The translations under genes and the position numbers were made by a program. A stretch of 64,000 nt of DNA from positions 165,420 through 229,419 of the forward strand of contig BGZK01001001.1 in NCBI GenBank assembly GCA_005406025.1, in the 5' to 3' direction. This DNA comes from Eumeta japonica. Lineage: Eukaryota > Arthropoda > Insecta > Lepidoptera > Psychidae. The notes under the pieces were generated by a model. That model had not been told where the DNA came from. It ran no database searches and worked only from the letters and a program-made list of their open reading frames with translations. Shown here piece after piece: positions 23,001 to 34,911 of the stretch (positions are counted from its first letter, which is position 1; each line of letters begins with the position of its first letter).

Positions 23001-26000
23001 GTCATAAATTTATTATAATATGCTACATTAATTAAAAATAAATATATTTTATAAATTTATTCTATTATATTTTATAGATATTCACAATTTTAGTATTCGG
23101 TACTTAAGTACAGTTTCATTTATTTTTTTAAACTATATATACTTTAAATATTTTTTAAAATTTAAACTGTATAGACACGGGATACGTCACTAATTTCGCT
23201 TTTTTTTTTTACATTTGAAATTTAAAAATGACCTCTAATTTCAATGTACATATCTTTAATTTCCCATATATTTCATTCAGATAAAACATACAATAGTAGT
23301 ACTGACTTGCCGGTAACGGAAGGCATGGGGGCGTGTGCAAGGTGAGTGCGCAGGAAACCGAGGCGCTGACGCAACGGCGCGTGGGCGGCGGTGGCCGCCG
23401 CGCCGCCGTTCGTGTAGCAAGCGAACGCATCTCGGGGCATCTGGCAACTCTCGTACAGGCTGCCGAGGTTGGTCCACGCCGCCGAATGTCCCTTATCCAG
23501 CTGCACCGCACAAATGTACGCCTGAAGTGCATCCATTGGCTGGTTTTGTTGCTGGTACAATACCCTATAATATTTTATGTGCTTAATAAAATTATACATA
23601 AAAACATTCAATTAATTAAAAAAAAATCATATTATATGTCCTATATGGGCAGGGTCTTGCAGTATTTTCTAAAGTAAATATTTTAAATATATTTTTTAAA
23701 AGCCAGTATAATTAAGTTAAATACTTTTTTCATTTTGTGTTCGATTTTCTCTTCAGATAAAATAAGTGTTTAAATTACATCCGAACAACTTCTTTCTTTT
23801 CCAAGAAAGAATAAGAATCTCGAGAGTATGCATATATTTAAAAGATCAGTACACGGTTTGAAAATTTGCCAAATATCAGCACTATCACATGGCCATTGTG
23901 TTTTGCGACGAGTAGCGTAGGCGAGCAATGAGCGATGGTGGTATAGTGGTTAAGACCATCGTCTTCGAATCGGAAGATACCGATTTGAATCCTGACCATG
24001 GACAAATAGACTAACGAGTTTTTAACTTAAGGCAAATCAAACCACTCGCCTCGGAAAATACGTCAAGTAGTCGATTCGAGACATCGTCACCTCACACGTG
24101 ACAGTGGCCGTGAGCAGCCCAACTCACAGTGCACTGAGCCAGCATGAAGAGCTTGGACATTTGTCTAAACCTTTCGATACGAAATAAAAAAAAAATGAAA
24201 CTTGGAGGGCACACCTTAGCAGTAATATAATACAAAAACCTGACGTAACACCTTTTAGTACGAACTTCAGTAAAACTTACCCTATAGAACACCACGTGTC
24301 TGCGTTCCCTTCCGATTTCTCGACAGAATTTCGGTAAGCTATAAACGCATCGTGAACCTTGCCCTGTGCGGCGAAGCAGCGGCCCAGCAAGTACAGACCG
24401 GCGCCCGACTCGGGCTCTGCGTCCACGGCGCGCTGCAGACACCACACGGCCGCTCGCGCACGCGCGCCCGCTTCCCCCAGCGATACGCAACGGTGATACA
24501 GCCAACCTGGTAAGTGAAAGTGTAAGATCTAACATTTCCAGTCACGCGAAATGATTTCTAAGGTATATGCATTTTTAAAGTGCAATACCTTTAAATTAGT
24601 CACAATAACTGTATATTCTAGAAGGGTTCAAAAGCGAACTACAGTATCCACTGTAATTTCACAAAAATATGATATGAAATTGAGAAGTAAAACTCTATCA
24701 CTTACTTGAAGAGATAAAACAGTATGACTTAATACATGATACGTTATGAAAAATGCAAAGAAGAAAAACATTAGGCGAACCAAAACTTATTTGGTTCGAT
24801 TAGAGGATAACGACGTGATTTATAAATACACCATTTTAACTTCAAATGTCATATAATAAATGAAAAAAAAAATGTTAAAACTATGGATTACAAAATATCT
24901 GAGGAGATATAAAGAATATGTGTACAAAGAATTTGTAGTGTTTTAGGCTCAACAATGATTTGATACTATAAAAAAAATTAAGTCTTCAAGGATTTATCGT
25001 ACTATAAGTACATTCTTCAAGCGAGAAAGAATTAATACTGGATAATATTATTATTTTACAAAGCTAATGGACACATGATAATTAAGAATGAGTAAATTAT
25101 TGAGAGATTCACGTGAATATTGTGAAGACATTGCGCCGACGTTGGAGCCGCCCGCGCCGTCGCCCCGCGCGTTTCGGCGCGCGCTGTCCCTGAACACTCG
25201 ACTACTGATAAGGCAGCTGCCTCGACAGCCGCGGAGATGCTCTTTCAAGTGCTACGCATTTTTTAAGTCCCATGTGGACTTTTGCTCTATTTTAAACGAT
25301 GTTTTCAATTTTCTTTTAATTAAATAAGTTGCAGGTCTAGTTTTACCTTCCAAAACTGAGAAATACGGACACTTTGTAAATCTAACCTAAAACTGTATTT
25401 GAGACAAAAATTGCTCCGCATCTCGTATTGTTGTTATATAATATATCACGCAAAATGGTTTAATCTGTAAAATTTCATTTGTCAAACTTCTAGTTTCTAA
25501 GTGGCTCGTCAGTGTCAGTGTCATTATGAAAACGTTACATCAAGATTTTTGAAGTTGAAGTGAAATTCAAATGTTAATGCCAACATGTGGCGTTAATTTC
25601 CGAAGCCTATACACGGATACGGCAATAATAAGTACTAAAAAGGTACCCTCAATTTAACCCCAATATACACAATAATTATATTTCAGTAATAAATAATGCA
25701 CCATATTATCGTTGTAATAAAATAATGATATTATATCAAACCTTATTAATCACGAAACTAGTAACAACTTGTTTGATACAAAGTATTTAGATTGGTCCAA
25801 ATCTAACAAGACTGATAAAATTGTACATCCCCACTAACACGAAATTATATTTTCTATTGATTCTCAAGCTTATAAAAAATATATGGTCCTAACTAAAAAA
25901 TACATTTGTACACACTATAAACAAGAAATAAAAAAAAAACTGTTTTGAGAAAAATACTGTTAAGTGTAAGTCGTCTTCAGCGCGGTTAGTTTCGACGGCG

Positions 26001-26710
26001 TACACCGTTTTTATGTGAAACATTAGCCGGCTTGCCCTCGGTCCCGTGCTTTATCCGGTCCATAGAAATGGTCGGCCAGTGCGACAACGAACGAGTGGAA
26101 TTTTGTACAACGAACTTCCTACGTCTTTCGTTCAGCTTTTCTAAACAACAAGAACAGACTCGATTAAAATAAAACGTGAACCCTTATCGACGGCCCGTCA
26201 GTATCAGCCGAACGGAGCGTCGATAAACTCGGCGAGTCCGTTTGCACTCGAATTGAGTGACTCGTGAAGCTGAGGAAATACTACGACAATCTATTTTTAT
26301 GAGACCGTTGAGATGCACATGCATCGTTTATGATTAATAATATGTCTAAATTAAATACGATTCTATTCAAATAGAAATCGACATATAGCGAGTGGAACTC
26401 ACCTAACTGTCGGCAAACGTCGGCCTTAAGCGCCGAGGAGAGCTGCGGCTCTTTGAGTAGATGCTCGTAGGCGTCGCGCGCGGCGCGTCGCAGACTGCGC
26501 GCCTCCAGCAAGTGCGCCGCGTGGAAGCTGAGCTCGAGGCGTGTGAAGGTGGCGTCCTGGTGGGGCGCCAGCCGCGCGCGCCGGAAGTGCACCGCCGCGG
26601 CTGCCCAGTGCCGCCGCGCTTTGAACATCAGCGCCAGCCGCAGGTGCGCGTCCGCCGCGCGCGTGAATCCCGGCGACACGTACAGTGCCATTTGCAGCGC
26701 CCTCGTCGCC
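18410..26710 (-). CDS. Utx: Utx / KDM6A histone H3K27 demethylase (5' end not found)
   Basis: UTX is a nuclear Fe(II)/2-oxoglutarate dioxygenase that removes di- and trimethyl marks from H3K27 and works in the MLL3/4 (Trr) COMPASS-like complex. Eight exons (26710-26403, 24506-24281, 23564-23307, 22921-22720, 22609-22550, 22375-22252, 21142-20995, 20018-18410) join in phase with GT-AG borders to give 977 visible residues. Order: TPR repeats, the [15 protein letters not shown] linker conserved with human UTX, a glutamine/serine-rich middle, the JmjC domain with HxE...H iron ligands (GHQENNN, codons at 19282-19274; GCVHW at 19042), a CxxC...CxxC zinc domain and a Pro/Thr-rich tail. The protein is shorter than human UTX mainly in the disordered middle. 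The first TPR region is missing from the readable sequence. Confidence 0.95.
19030..19290 (-). other. Utx: JmjC catalytic core of Utx (Fe ligands)
   Basis: The first His-x-Glu pair is encoded at 19282-19274 (HQE) and the second His at 19042-19040 (VHW). 2-oxoglutarate-binding Thr/Lys-type positions (NTVQLYMK) lie just N-terminal to the HxE. Confidence 0.85.
20535..20745 (-). repeat. Helitron-associated minisatellite in Utx last intron
   Basis: It holds degenerate repeats of gattccgattcc/cggtcccgcttt type on the plus strand, the reverse of the 2340-2520 style. It sits in the intron between the last two Utx exons. Clear transposon ends were not found. Confidence 0.5.
20995..21142 (-). CDS. Utx: Utx exon: linker before JmjC
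   Basis: Acceptor ttatgcag precedes 21142 and donor gtgagt starts at 20994. The exon is 2 nt + 48 codons + 2 nt. It encodes [13 protein letters not shown], then [20 protein letters not shown] and [10 protein letters not shown]. The last part matches the human SAEVLKACR segment that precedes the catalytic region. Confidence 0.92.
21177..21243. repeat. 67-bp perfect-type hairpin in Utx intron
   Basis: The arm aattaaatatctcgtatttt and its reverse complement aaaatacgagatatttaatt lie around a short atatatacgatatat centre. The arms are about 30 bp with one length difference in the A/T run. It sits 35 bp upstream of the acceptor of the 21142 exon and could be a snap-back MITE. Confidence 0.8.
22252..22375 (-). 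CDS. Utx: Utx exon: Ser-rich linker with KREP motif
   Basis: Acceptor attttgtag precedes 22375 and donor gtaagt starts at 22251. It encodes [20 protein letters not shown], then [20 protein letters not shown]. It is a disordered acidic/serine linker, poorly conserved outside insects. IKREP and, in the next exon, VKLEP resemble sumoylation consensus sites (psi-K-x-E); that role is inference. Confidence 0.9.
22550..22609 (-). CDS. Utx: Utx small exon (20 codons)
   Basis: Acceptor atatttcag precedes 22609 and donor gtttgt starts at 22549. Exactly 20 codons in phase 0 encode [20 protein letters not shown], in line with the human segment around LEQLESQFVLMQQH. The donor is weaker than the others, and because length and phase are symmetric this exon could be skipped without a frameshift. 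Confidence 0.85.
22720..22921 (-). CDS. Utx: Utx exon: [11 protein letters not shown] linker
   Basis: Acceptor aatttcag precedes 22921 and donor gtacac starts at 22719. It begins [20 protein letters not shown], the conserved post-TPR segment of UTX, and continues to [15 protein letters not shown], then NLSSQQQ, matching the human LTPQKLQHLEQLRANRNNL segment. The exon ends in phase 0. Confidence 0.94.
23307..23564 (-). CDS. Utx: Utx exon: last TPRs ([16 protein letters not shown])
   Basis: Acceptor attatag precedes 23564 and donor gtcagt starts at 23306. The exon is 1 nt + 85 codons + 2 nt. It encodes [20 protein letters not shown], then [20 protein letters not shown], nearly the same as vertebrate UTX/UTY over this TPR. 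An alanine-rich run follows ([11 protein letters not shown]). Confidence 0.96.
23930..24060 (+). mobile_element. tRNA-derived SINE
   Basis: The A box tggtatagtggtta and B box-like gatttgaatcc are spaced as in a tRNA, with an anticodon-like loop cttcgaa between. Acceptor and anticodon stems do not pair well and a non-tRNA tail (accactcgcctcggaaaata) follows, so this is a SINE head rather than a working tRNA gene. It lies in a Utx intron, antisense to the gene. Confidence 0.65.
24281..24506 (-). CDS. Utx: Utx exon: TPR repeats
   Basis: It runs from acceptor ttaccag (after 24507) to donor gtaagt at 24280. It is 226 nt, entered and left in phase 2. It encodes [13 protein letters not shown], then [39 protein letters not shown]. 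LGRCxxxxGKVxDAFxxYRxSxxKSE...ADTWCSIG is a UTX signature. Confidence 0.95.
24507..26402 (-). other. Utx intron, no embedded gene seen
   Basis: Mostly AT-rich. A short GC-rich patch at 25135-25235 has open frames on both strands but no family features. No transposon ends were recognised. Confidence 0.5.
26403..26710 (-). CDS. Utx: Utx exon: TPR repeats (first visible)
   Basis: Acceptor gtggacag precedes 26710 and the donor gtgagt starts at 26402. The exon is 1 nt + 102 codons + 1 nt. It encodes [38 protein letters not shown] and [10 protein letters not shown], aligning with the UTX TPR helices that in human read LYVDPSF, HLRLGLMFK and FHIAHLYE. It is strongly GC-rich. The incoming phase proves at least one coding exon exists upstream. 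Confidence 0.92.
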
Positions 26711-27770
26711 CTGTCCACATCACACGTTCGCACGTGGTGATCATATCACAACCGTTTTATAATAATACTAACAGAGTTTTATCAAACAGCTCGTTAACGA
26801 TAGCGACAATAATAACATCCCTGCAATTAGATTTGCTATTGTGTTGTTACAGAACATGAAATTTTTATGATTCATCTCTTGCTACCTTTAAAATGAACAA
26901 TAAAAGTGAGGGAAAACCAGAAGTTCGATATAGGTAAATAGAGAAATAAGACAAAACTATTTTTTAATGCCAATTATATATAATGTGCCCAACTTGGCAC
27001 TAATCGGACGTCTGGTAAACCTATACATATATTGCCAAAACTAAAAGCTAATTAAGACAGCTCATGTGTTTTTTTTTTACATAAACTGCATACTATAAGC
27101 CAAATTTCACTCCAATTGGATGTACTGCCTACGTGGGCCAAGCCGTGGACAAAAGTCAATTAACATATCCTGTGTTTCTGCATGTCAAACTATATTCACA
27201 CAGAATTTGATTATAGTTGGGTGTCCGGTTTATATCCATGCGGGTAACACCGTAGGCAAAATAATCCGAAATAAATTATAAATTTTTTATGCTGATACAG
27301 GTCATAACCTATTTGCTAAATATAAATAAAATTTGTTTAGTGGTTTATTATTGAATTAAAGAGTTCATAAATACACAAATGTTCACATTTATAATACAGC
27401 TGATTGTATCAAAAGGGACATCGCAATTTGTAAAACTAAGATTTGACAGTCTGTCCAAATGTTACGTCAAATATTATGTTTACGTATACGATTCGAGTAT
27501 TTATTTTTTGGTGCAACGCGCTATTATGATTTCTTTATAATCTCTACAAATACATCGCATGGGACTATAAAAGTTTTTTTTTGTATTACTAATTACGTAT
27601 ATCTATTTTGGGTGGGGTTTCTTAAATCCAGCTTTGGTTAATATCCGCTACTTCATTTTACCCTCGGTACCCGAACACACCACATGCATTGTACGCCATG
27701 TCGTCTGAGACGAAATTAAGAAAGTTTACTTTCACAAATTTTAAGAAAATGCCAGCGAGGTAGGGTCAAG
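26711..27770. other. AT-rich stretch upstream of the first visible Utx exon
   Basis: I searched the minus strand for the missing N-terminal TPR exon and saw none. Confidence 0.4.
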
Positions 27771-27778
27771 TTTAGGTT

Positions 27779-28325
27779 TCGAGCCGAAGCAGTGGAGAGA
27801 CTGCGCGGGAGGAGGGCGGCGGCGGCCGGTAACATTATTCACGGGCGCATCGGCGCAGCGGGCGAACGTCAGCGATGCGCCCGGGGTCGTCGACCGTCTG
27901 AGCTCGGGACGTTCGTGTAATCGATCGCCGATGCAACGCAACGACGTCTAGACGGCGTGCGGAGGCGCCGGGCGTGGGCTCGGCCGGACGCGCTGCGCCT
28001 TTATTTAGGCGACCTCCGCCGGCGTTTACACGCCGACACAGACAAAGGAGAGGGAGACAGGTGGCTGCGGTATCGACGCGCTCGACTAAAATTAAATGAC
28101 GATTATAGACGGCGGCGAGCGCGGCCGCGGCGCGCGGCGGGCGGCGGGCGGACGCGATGTCGCTTTCACCGGACGCGCTGGAGCCGCGCGCACTACCCGC
28201 TCTCGGCTCCGTCCGATTGTCGGCGCCGATCGAGCACGGTCACGCGGCGTCGCCACGCCGCCGACTCGCGCACAGCCGCGGCGGTCACGCCCACCACCGC
28301 GCATTCCGAAAGGCTCGAATTTTGG
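27779..28325. promoter_or_regulatory. CpG/GC-rich island 1 (candidate Utx promoter region)
   Basis: About 550 bp of very high GC and CpG in an AT-rich setting (cgcgcggcgggcggcgggcg and similar). Open frames on both strands are Arg/Ala/Pro-rich artefacts of composition. It is the island nearest to the first visible Utx exon, so it could hold a promoter or a 5' exon. This is inference from composition and position. Confidence 0.4.
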
Positions 28326-28709
28326 ATAATCGCCGGTTCACGTTTACGGCTCTGAACATCTTCAAAAAATGTAATCTTATATAATGATAGTGGAGTAGGT
28401 AACCATGCAAAATTTAACCGTTTCATGGGAAATATGTTTAGATGCGAGTTATCCCTTTCATCAAAAACGTACGCTGAAAGCAGGGTTTCCACCTAGACCT
28501 ATGATGCTAAGAGCGTCTTCCACTTATTCTCGATTTTAACAAAAATCACTTTTAAAGTGAAATTTGACATTAGAATTCATCTACAAATTGATTTTATATT
28601 AAAATACATTTAAAAAAAGATTGTGGAAGAGAAAGTTTAATGCATAATATCTAATATGCCCTATCAAAAGTCGAAATTCGAAAGTAAATACATATCTATG
28701 TAGTAATTT

Positions 28710-29425
28710 AAAAATTAAAGTAATGGTACGGAACACCAAACTCGAAGTACTATTCTATATAACTTAGTAGGTATGTTCACATTTTAGCCTGATTTAAACT
28801 TAAGAATATCAAATGATAAAAAAACGGAACCATTAGAAGAGCACTCATGTGTCTGTCTATCCGGTCGTCGTTTGACATTAGGTACACATACTTATTTCTA
28901 TGATCCAAACATGGTCGTGTAACGTAAATAAATGAATTTTAAATATAAGGGTCAGATTTGGGGGGTAAATTAAAAAATGGAAAAAAAAAAGGTTTTAAAC
29001 TGTTCAATGTGACATATTAAATGAAAGCAACTCCCGCGCCTAATTTTTCGAAAAAAAATATAATAAAATAGTTATTTACTTATACATTACAAGGAAACCT
29101 ATACAAAGTCTATATATATAGTTTAATTCGTTTCAATGTGCCCTATAAACTAACAGTCACTAAGTACGTGAATGCATACATAGTGCGTATTATTTAATTT
29201 ATTTTATCTCTGTCGTAAAAAATATACACACACCAAACATAGCGTAATAATGGTACAAATTTAAAGAAAACAATAAATAAAAATGTGCCAAGTGTGAGTG
29301 CGGCTGGTGCTAAGAATCCCCAAATGTATCAATGAAAATAATTTCTTTTAAGTATTCAACACAAATATATTGTATACACAACCCTTGGTGCGTGAGTCCG
29401 ACTCGCACTTGACCGATTTTATTTT
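28710..29425 (-). mobile_element. Lepidopteran dispersed repeat (CGGCCAAGTGCGAGTCGGACTC family), decayed
   Basis: On the minus strand it begins atcggtcaagtgcgagtcgg with actcacgcaccaaggg and ends with gatagacagacacatgag followed by ggttccgtttttt. I recall this start/end combination from a very common lepidopteran dispersed repeat whose class I cannot name. A second start-like fragment is at 56937. Confidence 0.45.
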
Positions 29426-31568
29426 TCATTACATTTGTATTTCTAAATTCACAGTTACCACCCCACATTAGATTAGATTAGCATATTATGTACAAAATGT
29501 ATCAGATATCCCGTACATTGATACTTTTTCATACCATATATATGCACTCCTAACTATAAGGAAAATAAGTTTAGAGCACTGTGGGTAATTTTATAAAGCG
29601 TTACATAATCATTTCCCAGAAATTACTTATTATCCAAATAAGAACATCCTTTAAAATTAGTCCAAAGAGATTTTCATAAAACGGCAAAAAGTACAGATCA
29701 CAAAATCAATTACATCTATAAATCATTGCGTTTATTATAATCAAAGCGTTTATTTTTAATAGAAAAACACATTCCTCATTTTACTTTCTCTTGTAAATCC
29801 AAAAATTATTTTCTCTAGTATCTTTTTTATCTAAACATATAAAAAACGAACTAGATTTTTTATAAGGTCCATTCTGTATATTTAGTAAGCAATTACCTTT
29901 GGTAGCAACTTCGTCTACGTACAATATCGCTTGCCTGCTAGCTCCACTCTCGTCTTACATTATAGACGGTCAGGAAATTATTGACAATCACGAAAACCTT
30001 AAGTTCATTAAGTGGTCGGTGGTTTTTCAAGGGTATACGACAAACCCGGAATAGGTTGTTATTCGTGGAAGTTCCTAAACTTTATTTAAAATTCAATACA
30101 CGACGAAACGTAACTCTATTCCTGGCGGTGAGTAGTACTACTCCGTCGGTCCGCTAGTGCGCCTATCAGCTCATTTTTTCTTCGAAATATATCAGCTGAA
30201 AAAAACGCGAGCAAGTCGCGTTGTACTTTTGGTTTTAAAAGTCATGAGAACGCACACACGCTCAGATCTCTACTGTCCGTTTGCAACGATGGAATTTCAT
30301 CTTCTTCGCGGGATACTCTAGTATTTTTGGTATGATTTAAACCGCCCTCGAAATAACTCTTGGTTTAAATGAGGACAAAACGACTGCGAAAGGGTAATTT
30401 ATACGATCATAAACATGGTAGCCGCGATCGCCTCGCGTGACGACTTACGCGGAGGGCGAGCAGTTGGCCATCGTTTACATCTTAAATGAACGCTGAAAAC
30501 GCCACTATAGGAATATTTTATTCGAATTTTTATTTGGAGGCACGGTGCACAGGATGATTTTTAAAACAGATTGGGTGGATGGAAGCCCACGTACCCAGAG
30601 GGGGAGTCTAAAACTGATCAAATTTGCGTAACTTTTATGGTTTGCCCTATATAATGTACGAGCACACACTCAAACGCGGCAGGGAGTTTTTCTTTTATTC
30701 TAAACGTAAAAGCATGTGTGTATGTATATATTAGAAATTGATGATGTACACAGCCAGCGGCGGCCCGCTGGTCGGCCTCGAGTCTTTTTTCACACGAAGG
30801 GGTCTCGTGTGGATTTATGATTTTCCACGCGAGTCTTCGGCGGATCGGCAAGACGACGGTGAGCTGTCATATCGACCGACTGACTAAAATCGTCGATTAC
30901 GAACCGTACAATGCATTACGGTACAGATATTTTCTTTACAATAAATCAAATGATATATTGAAAGTGTTCATAGTGATGGATTTTTTTCTTGCGATTACGT
31001 CTTTTTGCGTTTTTTCATTTACTACATATTACATGTAAACAATTTAAATATTGCTTCTTCGGATTTTCCCGATTGCCTCAGTTTTCAATTAGAAATCCAT
31101 TCTGTTCGGAACCCTTTGGAGGTCTGGTCGCGGCCGCTCTTAAATACGCCATCGCCTTTCTGCCACAAACACTTACCGCTGTATTCGGAACGGTTCATTA
31201 AATTAGCTCTAATGTATATTTAACTAACTGCCATTAAATGCGTTAACTTACAGTCTATCTCACTACTTCACTATAAGCTGATAGGCATTTTAGCCGTCTC
31301 GGGGAGTGTCACTTTTTTAAACTTTTTATTAAATGATAACGTAAAAAAATAACGGAGCATTAAAACATAAATAAGTGCTCCGAGTGCGGCAGTTAGATAA
31401 TAAAATTAATTCATTAAATAGTTCACTCTTGTCGTCCGTGTTGATGTCATTAAGACACAAAAATAATTTTATTCAACATCCCGCCATCTATTGACGCAAG
31501 AGGCGTAAACGTTTGCAACGCTTTTTCTTAAGATGAATGACTTTCTATAACTTATTCTTTGTGTTTCC

Positions 31569-31773
31569 TACAGAGGCTGGTAGGGGGAGACGGGGAGGGG
31601 GTCATGACCACGCCCCCCTACGGGAATGAGATTTTGTCTTATTATTATAACCAAATTGGGGTCTATCCTGACTGGACTAATACTATGTGTTCCCCCCTGA
31701 CTCGAAAGCCGGATCCGTCTTTGATTTCATATCTCTATATATATTCTAGGGATATGGACCACAAAGCACACTA
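31569..31773 (+). other. Unassigned open frame after a good splice acceptor
   Basis: The acceptor tttcctacag ends at about 31574, then an open frame of ordinary amino-acid mix (MTTPPYGNEILSYYYNQIGV, YPDWTNTMCSPLTRKPDPSL) runs to TAG 31772-31774. The block has G-runs (ggtagggggagacgggg) unlike its surroundings. I do not recognise it. It could be a mobile-element fragment or a real exon. Confidence 0.22.
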
Positions 31774-32389
31774 GTGAATATCTGTGGTGTCCAGAACTTT
31801 GTATTATAATGTCCACGCACGGCTTGCTTCTTCGGCAATTCGGAACACAAGGCCATCAGTTCATAGAGTATAAACACTTTTTTTCGTATCTGTTATATAA
31901 AGTCATATTATTAACGCTTTTTTTGTATTCATCAAACCATTAAATTAATGAACAAAAGGCAAGAATTTTATTATACGTTCAAATACAGTCCACCTAAAGT
32001 AAAGGGTGTGAATTACACAAACAATAACGAACTCTATGTAACATTGACTAGTAATAATTACTAAATAGAAATTTAAAAGCAATGCTTATGCAAGAAAATC
32101 AAATACAATAAATAATTCATGTAATTAGTGTAATTGTGTAGCTACAGTGAGAGTTTTGTATACATACTACTATATGCTTAGCTAATAAAATGTTATATTA
32201 ATAACAATATTAAGTCATTTAAATACTATAATTTTCATATTGTTCACGAAAAATATACTTAAAGGATTAAAAACCTGTGTCTAGACCTTCAATGATCATT
32301 GGCTGATACGATTATGCCAATGATATCAATCTAAACCGTAAACAAGCCGATCGCATCGAGAAAAAGACTGGATATTGGCATTATTAGAT

Positions 32390-32730
32390 TAGATATCGGC
32401 AATCTCTTGGATTTGCGGCGGATACGGCAAGACAGCAGCGGTACGCCGCAGGGCGCGCGGCGCGCGGGGGGCCGGGGCGCCGCGGACCGACCTGACCTAG
32501 TTTCGCGTACTCGCTTAGCTCAAGGACGGATCGTCCACTATTTATAGAATCCATTCGTTTATCAGCCGGAATTGTATCACCATTTTCATAAGCGGAGCAG
32601 CTCGCGGCGCGGAGCGGGGTGCCCGGCCGAGGTGTGGCACGCTTTAGCTCGCACGCGGCACCGCGCACCGCCGGCCACTCCACGACGAGCTCTCTAGACT
32701 CGGGCCCGGCGCGGCGCATGACGACGAGCC
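32390..32730 (-). promoter_or_regulatory. CpG/GC-rich island 2 with minus-strand TATA-like box
   Basis: A GC-rich block carries TATAAATA on the minus strand (32546-32539) and an 80-codon minus-strand frame ending DSINSGRSVLELSEYAKLG just before a possible donor (gtcagg). It can be read either as a TATA promoter or as a first coding exon on the Utx strand. I cannot decide. Confidence 0.35.
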
Positions 32731-34911
32731 TTTCCCACGCTAAAGGGGAAACTGGGGCGAGAGATGCTGACCGAGTTCTTTGCAGAGGGTAACTTGTACG
32801 CGGACAGGTGTTAGGGTTACGATAAAATTAAAAAAGTCGATTTCTTCCTAGATATTCGCACGCTCGAAAAACGTCACGGACTACTTAATGAAACGGCCGA
32901 AGTTGCGGCGAACACGATCAAACGATGCAATCGCTCGGAACCTATAACTATACTAGAACACGATAAATACTTAACAACATTGCAGCGAAACCTTGGTGAG
33001 ACTTGCGGTAGAATGCATCGCGTAATGCATGCGACGCATACAATTTGTGCAACCTACAGAGATACGGCGCACTTGTCCTCGCCGTACATGAACCGCTCGC
33101 GCGTCATACTCGAGCCGACCTAGTTTCGTCCGGAGTACGATGCTACTTATAGATTAATAAATTGCTATTTATTCCCACTCATTTCACCTACTTTCATTCG
33201 AACACTCTATTTAGAGGACACTCGATCAACTAAAATTGCTCAGTTATACGTAGAAAGCGATGACAAGGTAATGACAAATGTTATTGTATATAAATATTAC
33301 CAACTCGTTATATGATAAAAAGCCTTTTAATATTTGGTTCAGATTGGTTATTATAATATTGATTAAGTTATCATAATATTGGTGTAATTAATTTGCGTAA
33401 AACGCAACCCCAAAGCCGAATGAAAACAAAAATCGTAACCTGAACTCGGCTATACTCTACGTATGCACTTAACTGCAAGCGGAAATAACCAAGTGTACGT
33501 ACCGTGTTGTGATAATTGATGCGGCAAGTACATTCATGCGACTACGGGGACATGCACATTACGCAGCCCGTCGACACAAACCATGACATGAAACTACGAA
33601 CTGCATCGATATTCATCTTTTGAAGGCACACGTAATGACAAATTAATCTATACACAGAATTTATAAAACGTGTGCATTCTCTGAGAATTTAGGAATTCAC
33701 AAGTGTAAAATCCGGATTAAAAACCTCTCCTTATGTTTTAATTGAACAAAATCATAGTCTAACTATAGTTCACACATTTGATTATCACAATGAATGATTA
33801 AAAAATATATAGTTGTGAAACCAAAATACAAAGATGATTAATTTTATATATAAGTAACTTATAGCAGTTCTAAAAATACAGTAGAAAATACTACACCATG
33901 ATGTAACACTGTAAAATTTCTTGTTTTTTTTTTTTTGGTTAATTTGACTTTTACTTATTATCCATTTTGTAAATGTCATCTATATTTTTCAATTGTATAT
34001 CTTAATTATTGGGACAATATTAGTATTTATTCGATTAGTATCCACAAAATGCGAAAAAATATAAAAATCTTAAGTAAATTAAATTAAAACATTATATTTT
34101 CCTAATGGTTATAATTAAGTTTTAATGGCTATAATCGTATACGATAAATGTGTAATTGTATAAAATAATAGACGTATTAACTGCAATAAAAAAAAAATCG
34201 TAAAAGCATCTAATTATCTTTTAATTTATATATTAAAAAGAATATTTCGTAAATTAGAACTAAGTAGTTATGTGCAAAGAGATCAACGAAGTGAAAGTAT
34301 GTAAAATTTAAATGGAGATAAGTTCGCATTTTTTCGACATACTAATTTGAGTGGGTACGAGGAAGAAAATATTACATGTATGTAGTTATCTATTAAGATG
34401 TTGAAGAAAAGAAAAAATACATCTAGGTTTTGTCATGAAATAAACGAGTACGTATGACGATTTTTGAAATTGATTTCGAGGCACGAAATAGAGAGAAGGT
34501 TTTCGAAACAAAATAGAAATGCATTTCACTTATTTATATACCTTATATATACCTTACTTTTTTAGATAAAATCTCTGAAACTGCTCGAAAAGTCTTTAGT
34601 AAATGTATGATCATTTTAATTTAATTATGTATGCACGACATTACTAGTCTTGACTCGATTTGGTCATCGGATGCCAGATTCGTAATCGAAATTGGTATCC
34701 ACTTCAAAACCGTAAACCGGTATTGAGAACGGGATTTGTACAATACGTTGACTTTACTTACACGGATTTATTCAGCGGGCGGTATTTCGAATATTCTCGG
34801 AACAACTTTGTACATTGAAAATGCGAAAGATTACCTTCTTTAGATTCTAATATTAACATTTACGAGTCTTGGATTGGTATTGACTTCGAATTCACAGGAG
34901 CTCAGTCGCAT

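Noticed and set aside
23941..24000. Functional tRNA gene
   Set aside because: A and B boxes are present but acceptor and anticodon stems do not pair; better explained as a SINE head.
27957..28355. 132-codon Arg-rich plus-strand frame and overlapping frames
   Set aside because: Compositional consequence of CpG island 1.
29897..29953. Possible 19-codon minus-strand micro-exon between acceptor-like gtaag and donor gtaatt
   Set aside because: The acceptor has no pyrimidine tract, two of three frames contain stops and no UTX segment matches.
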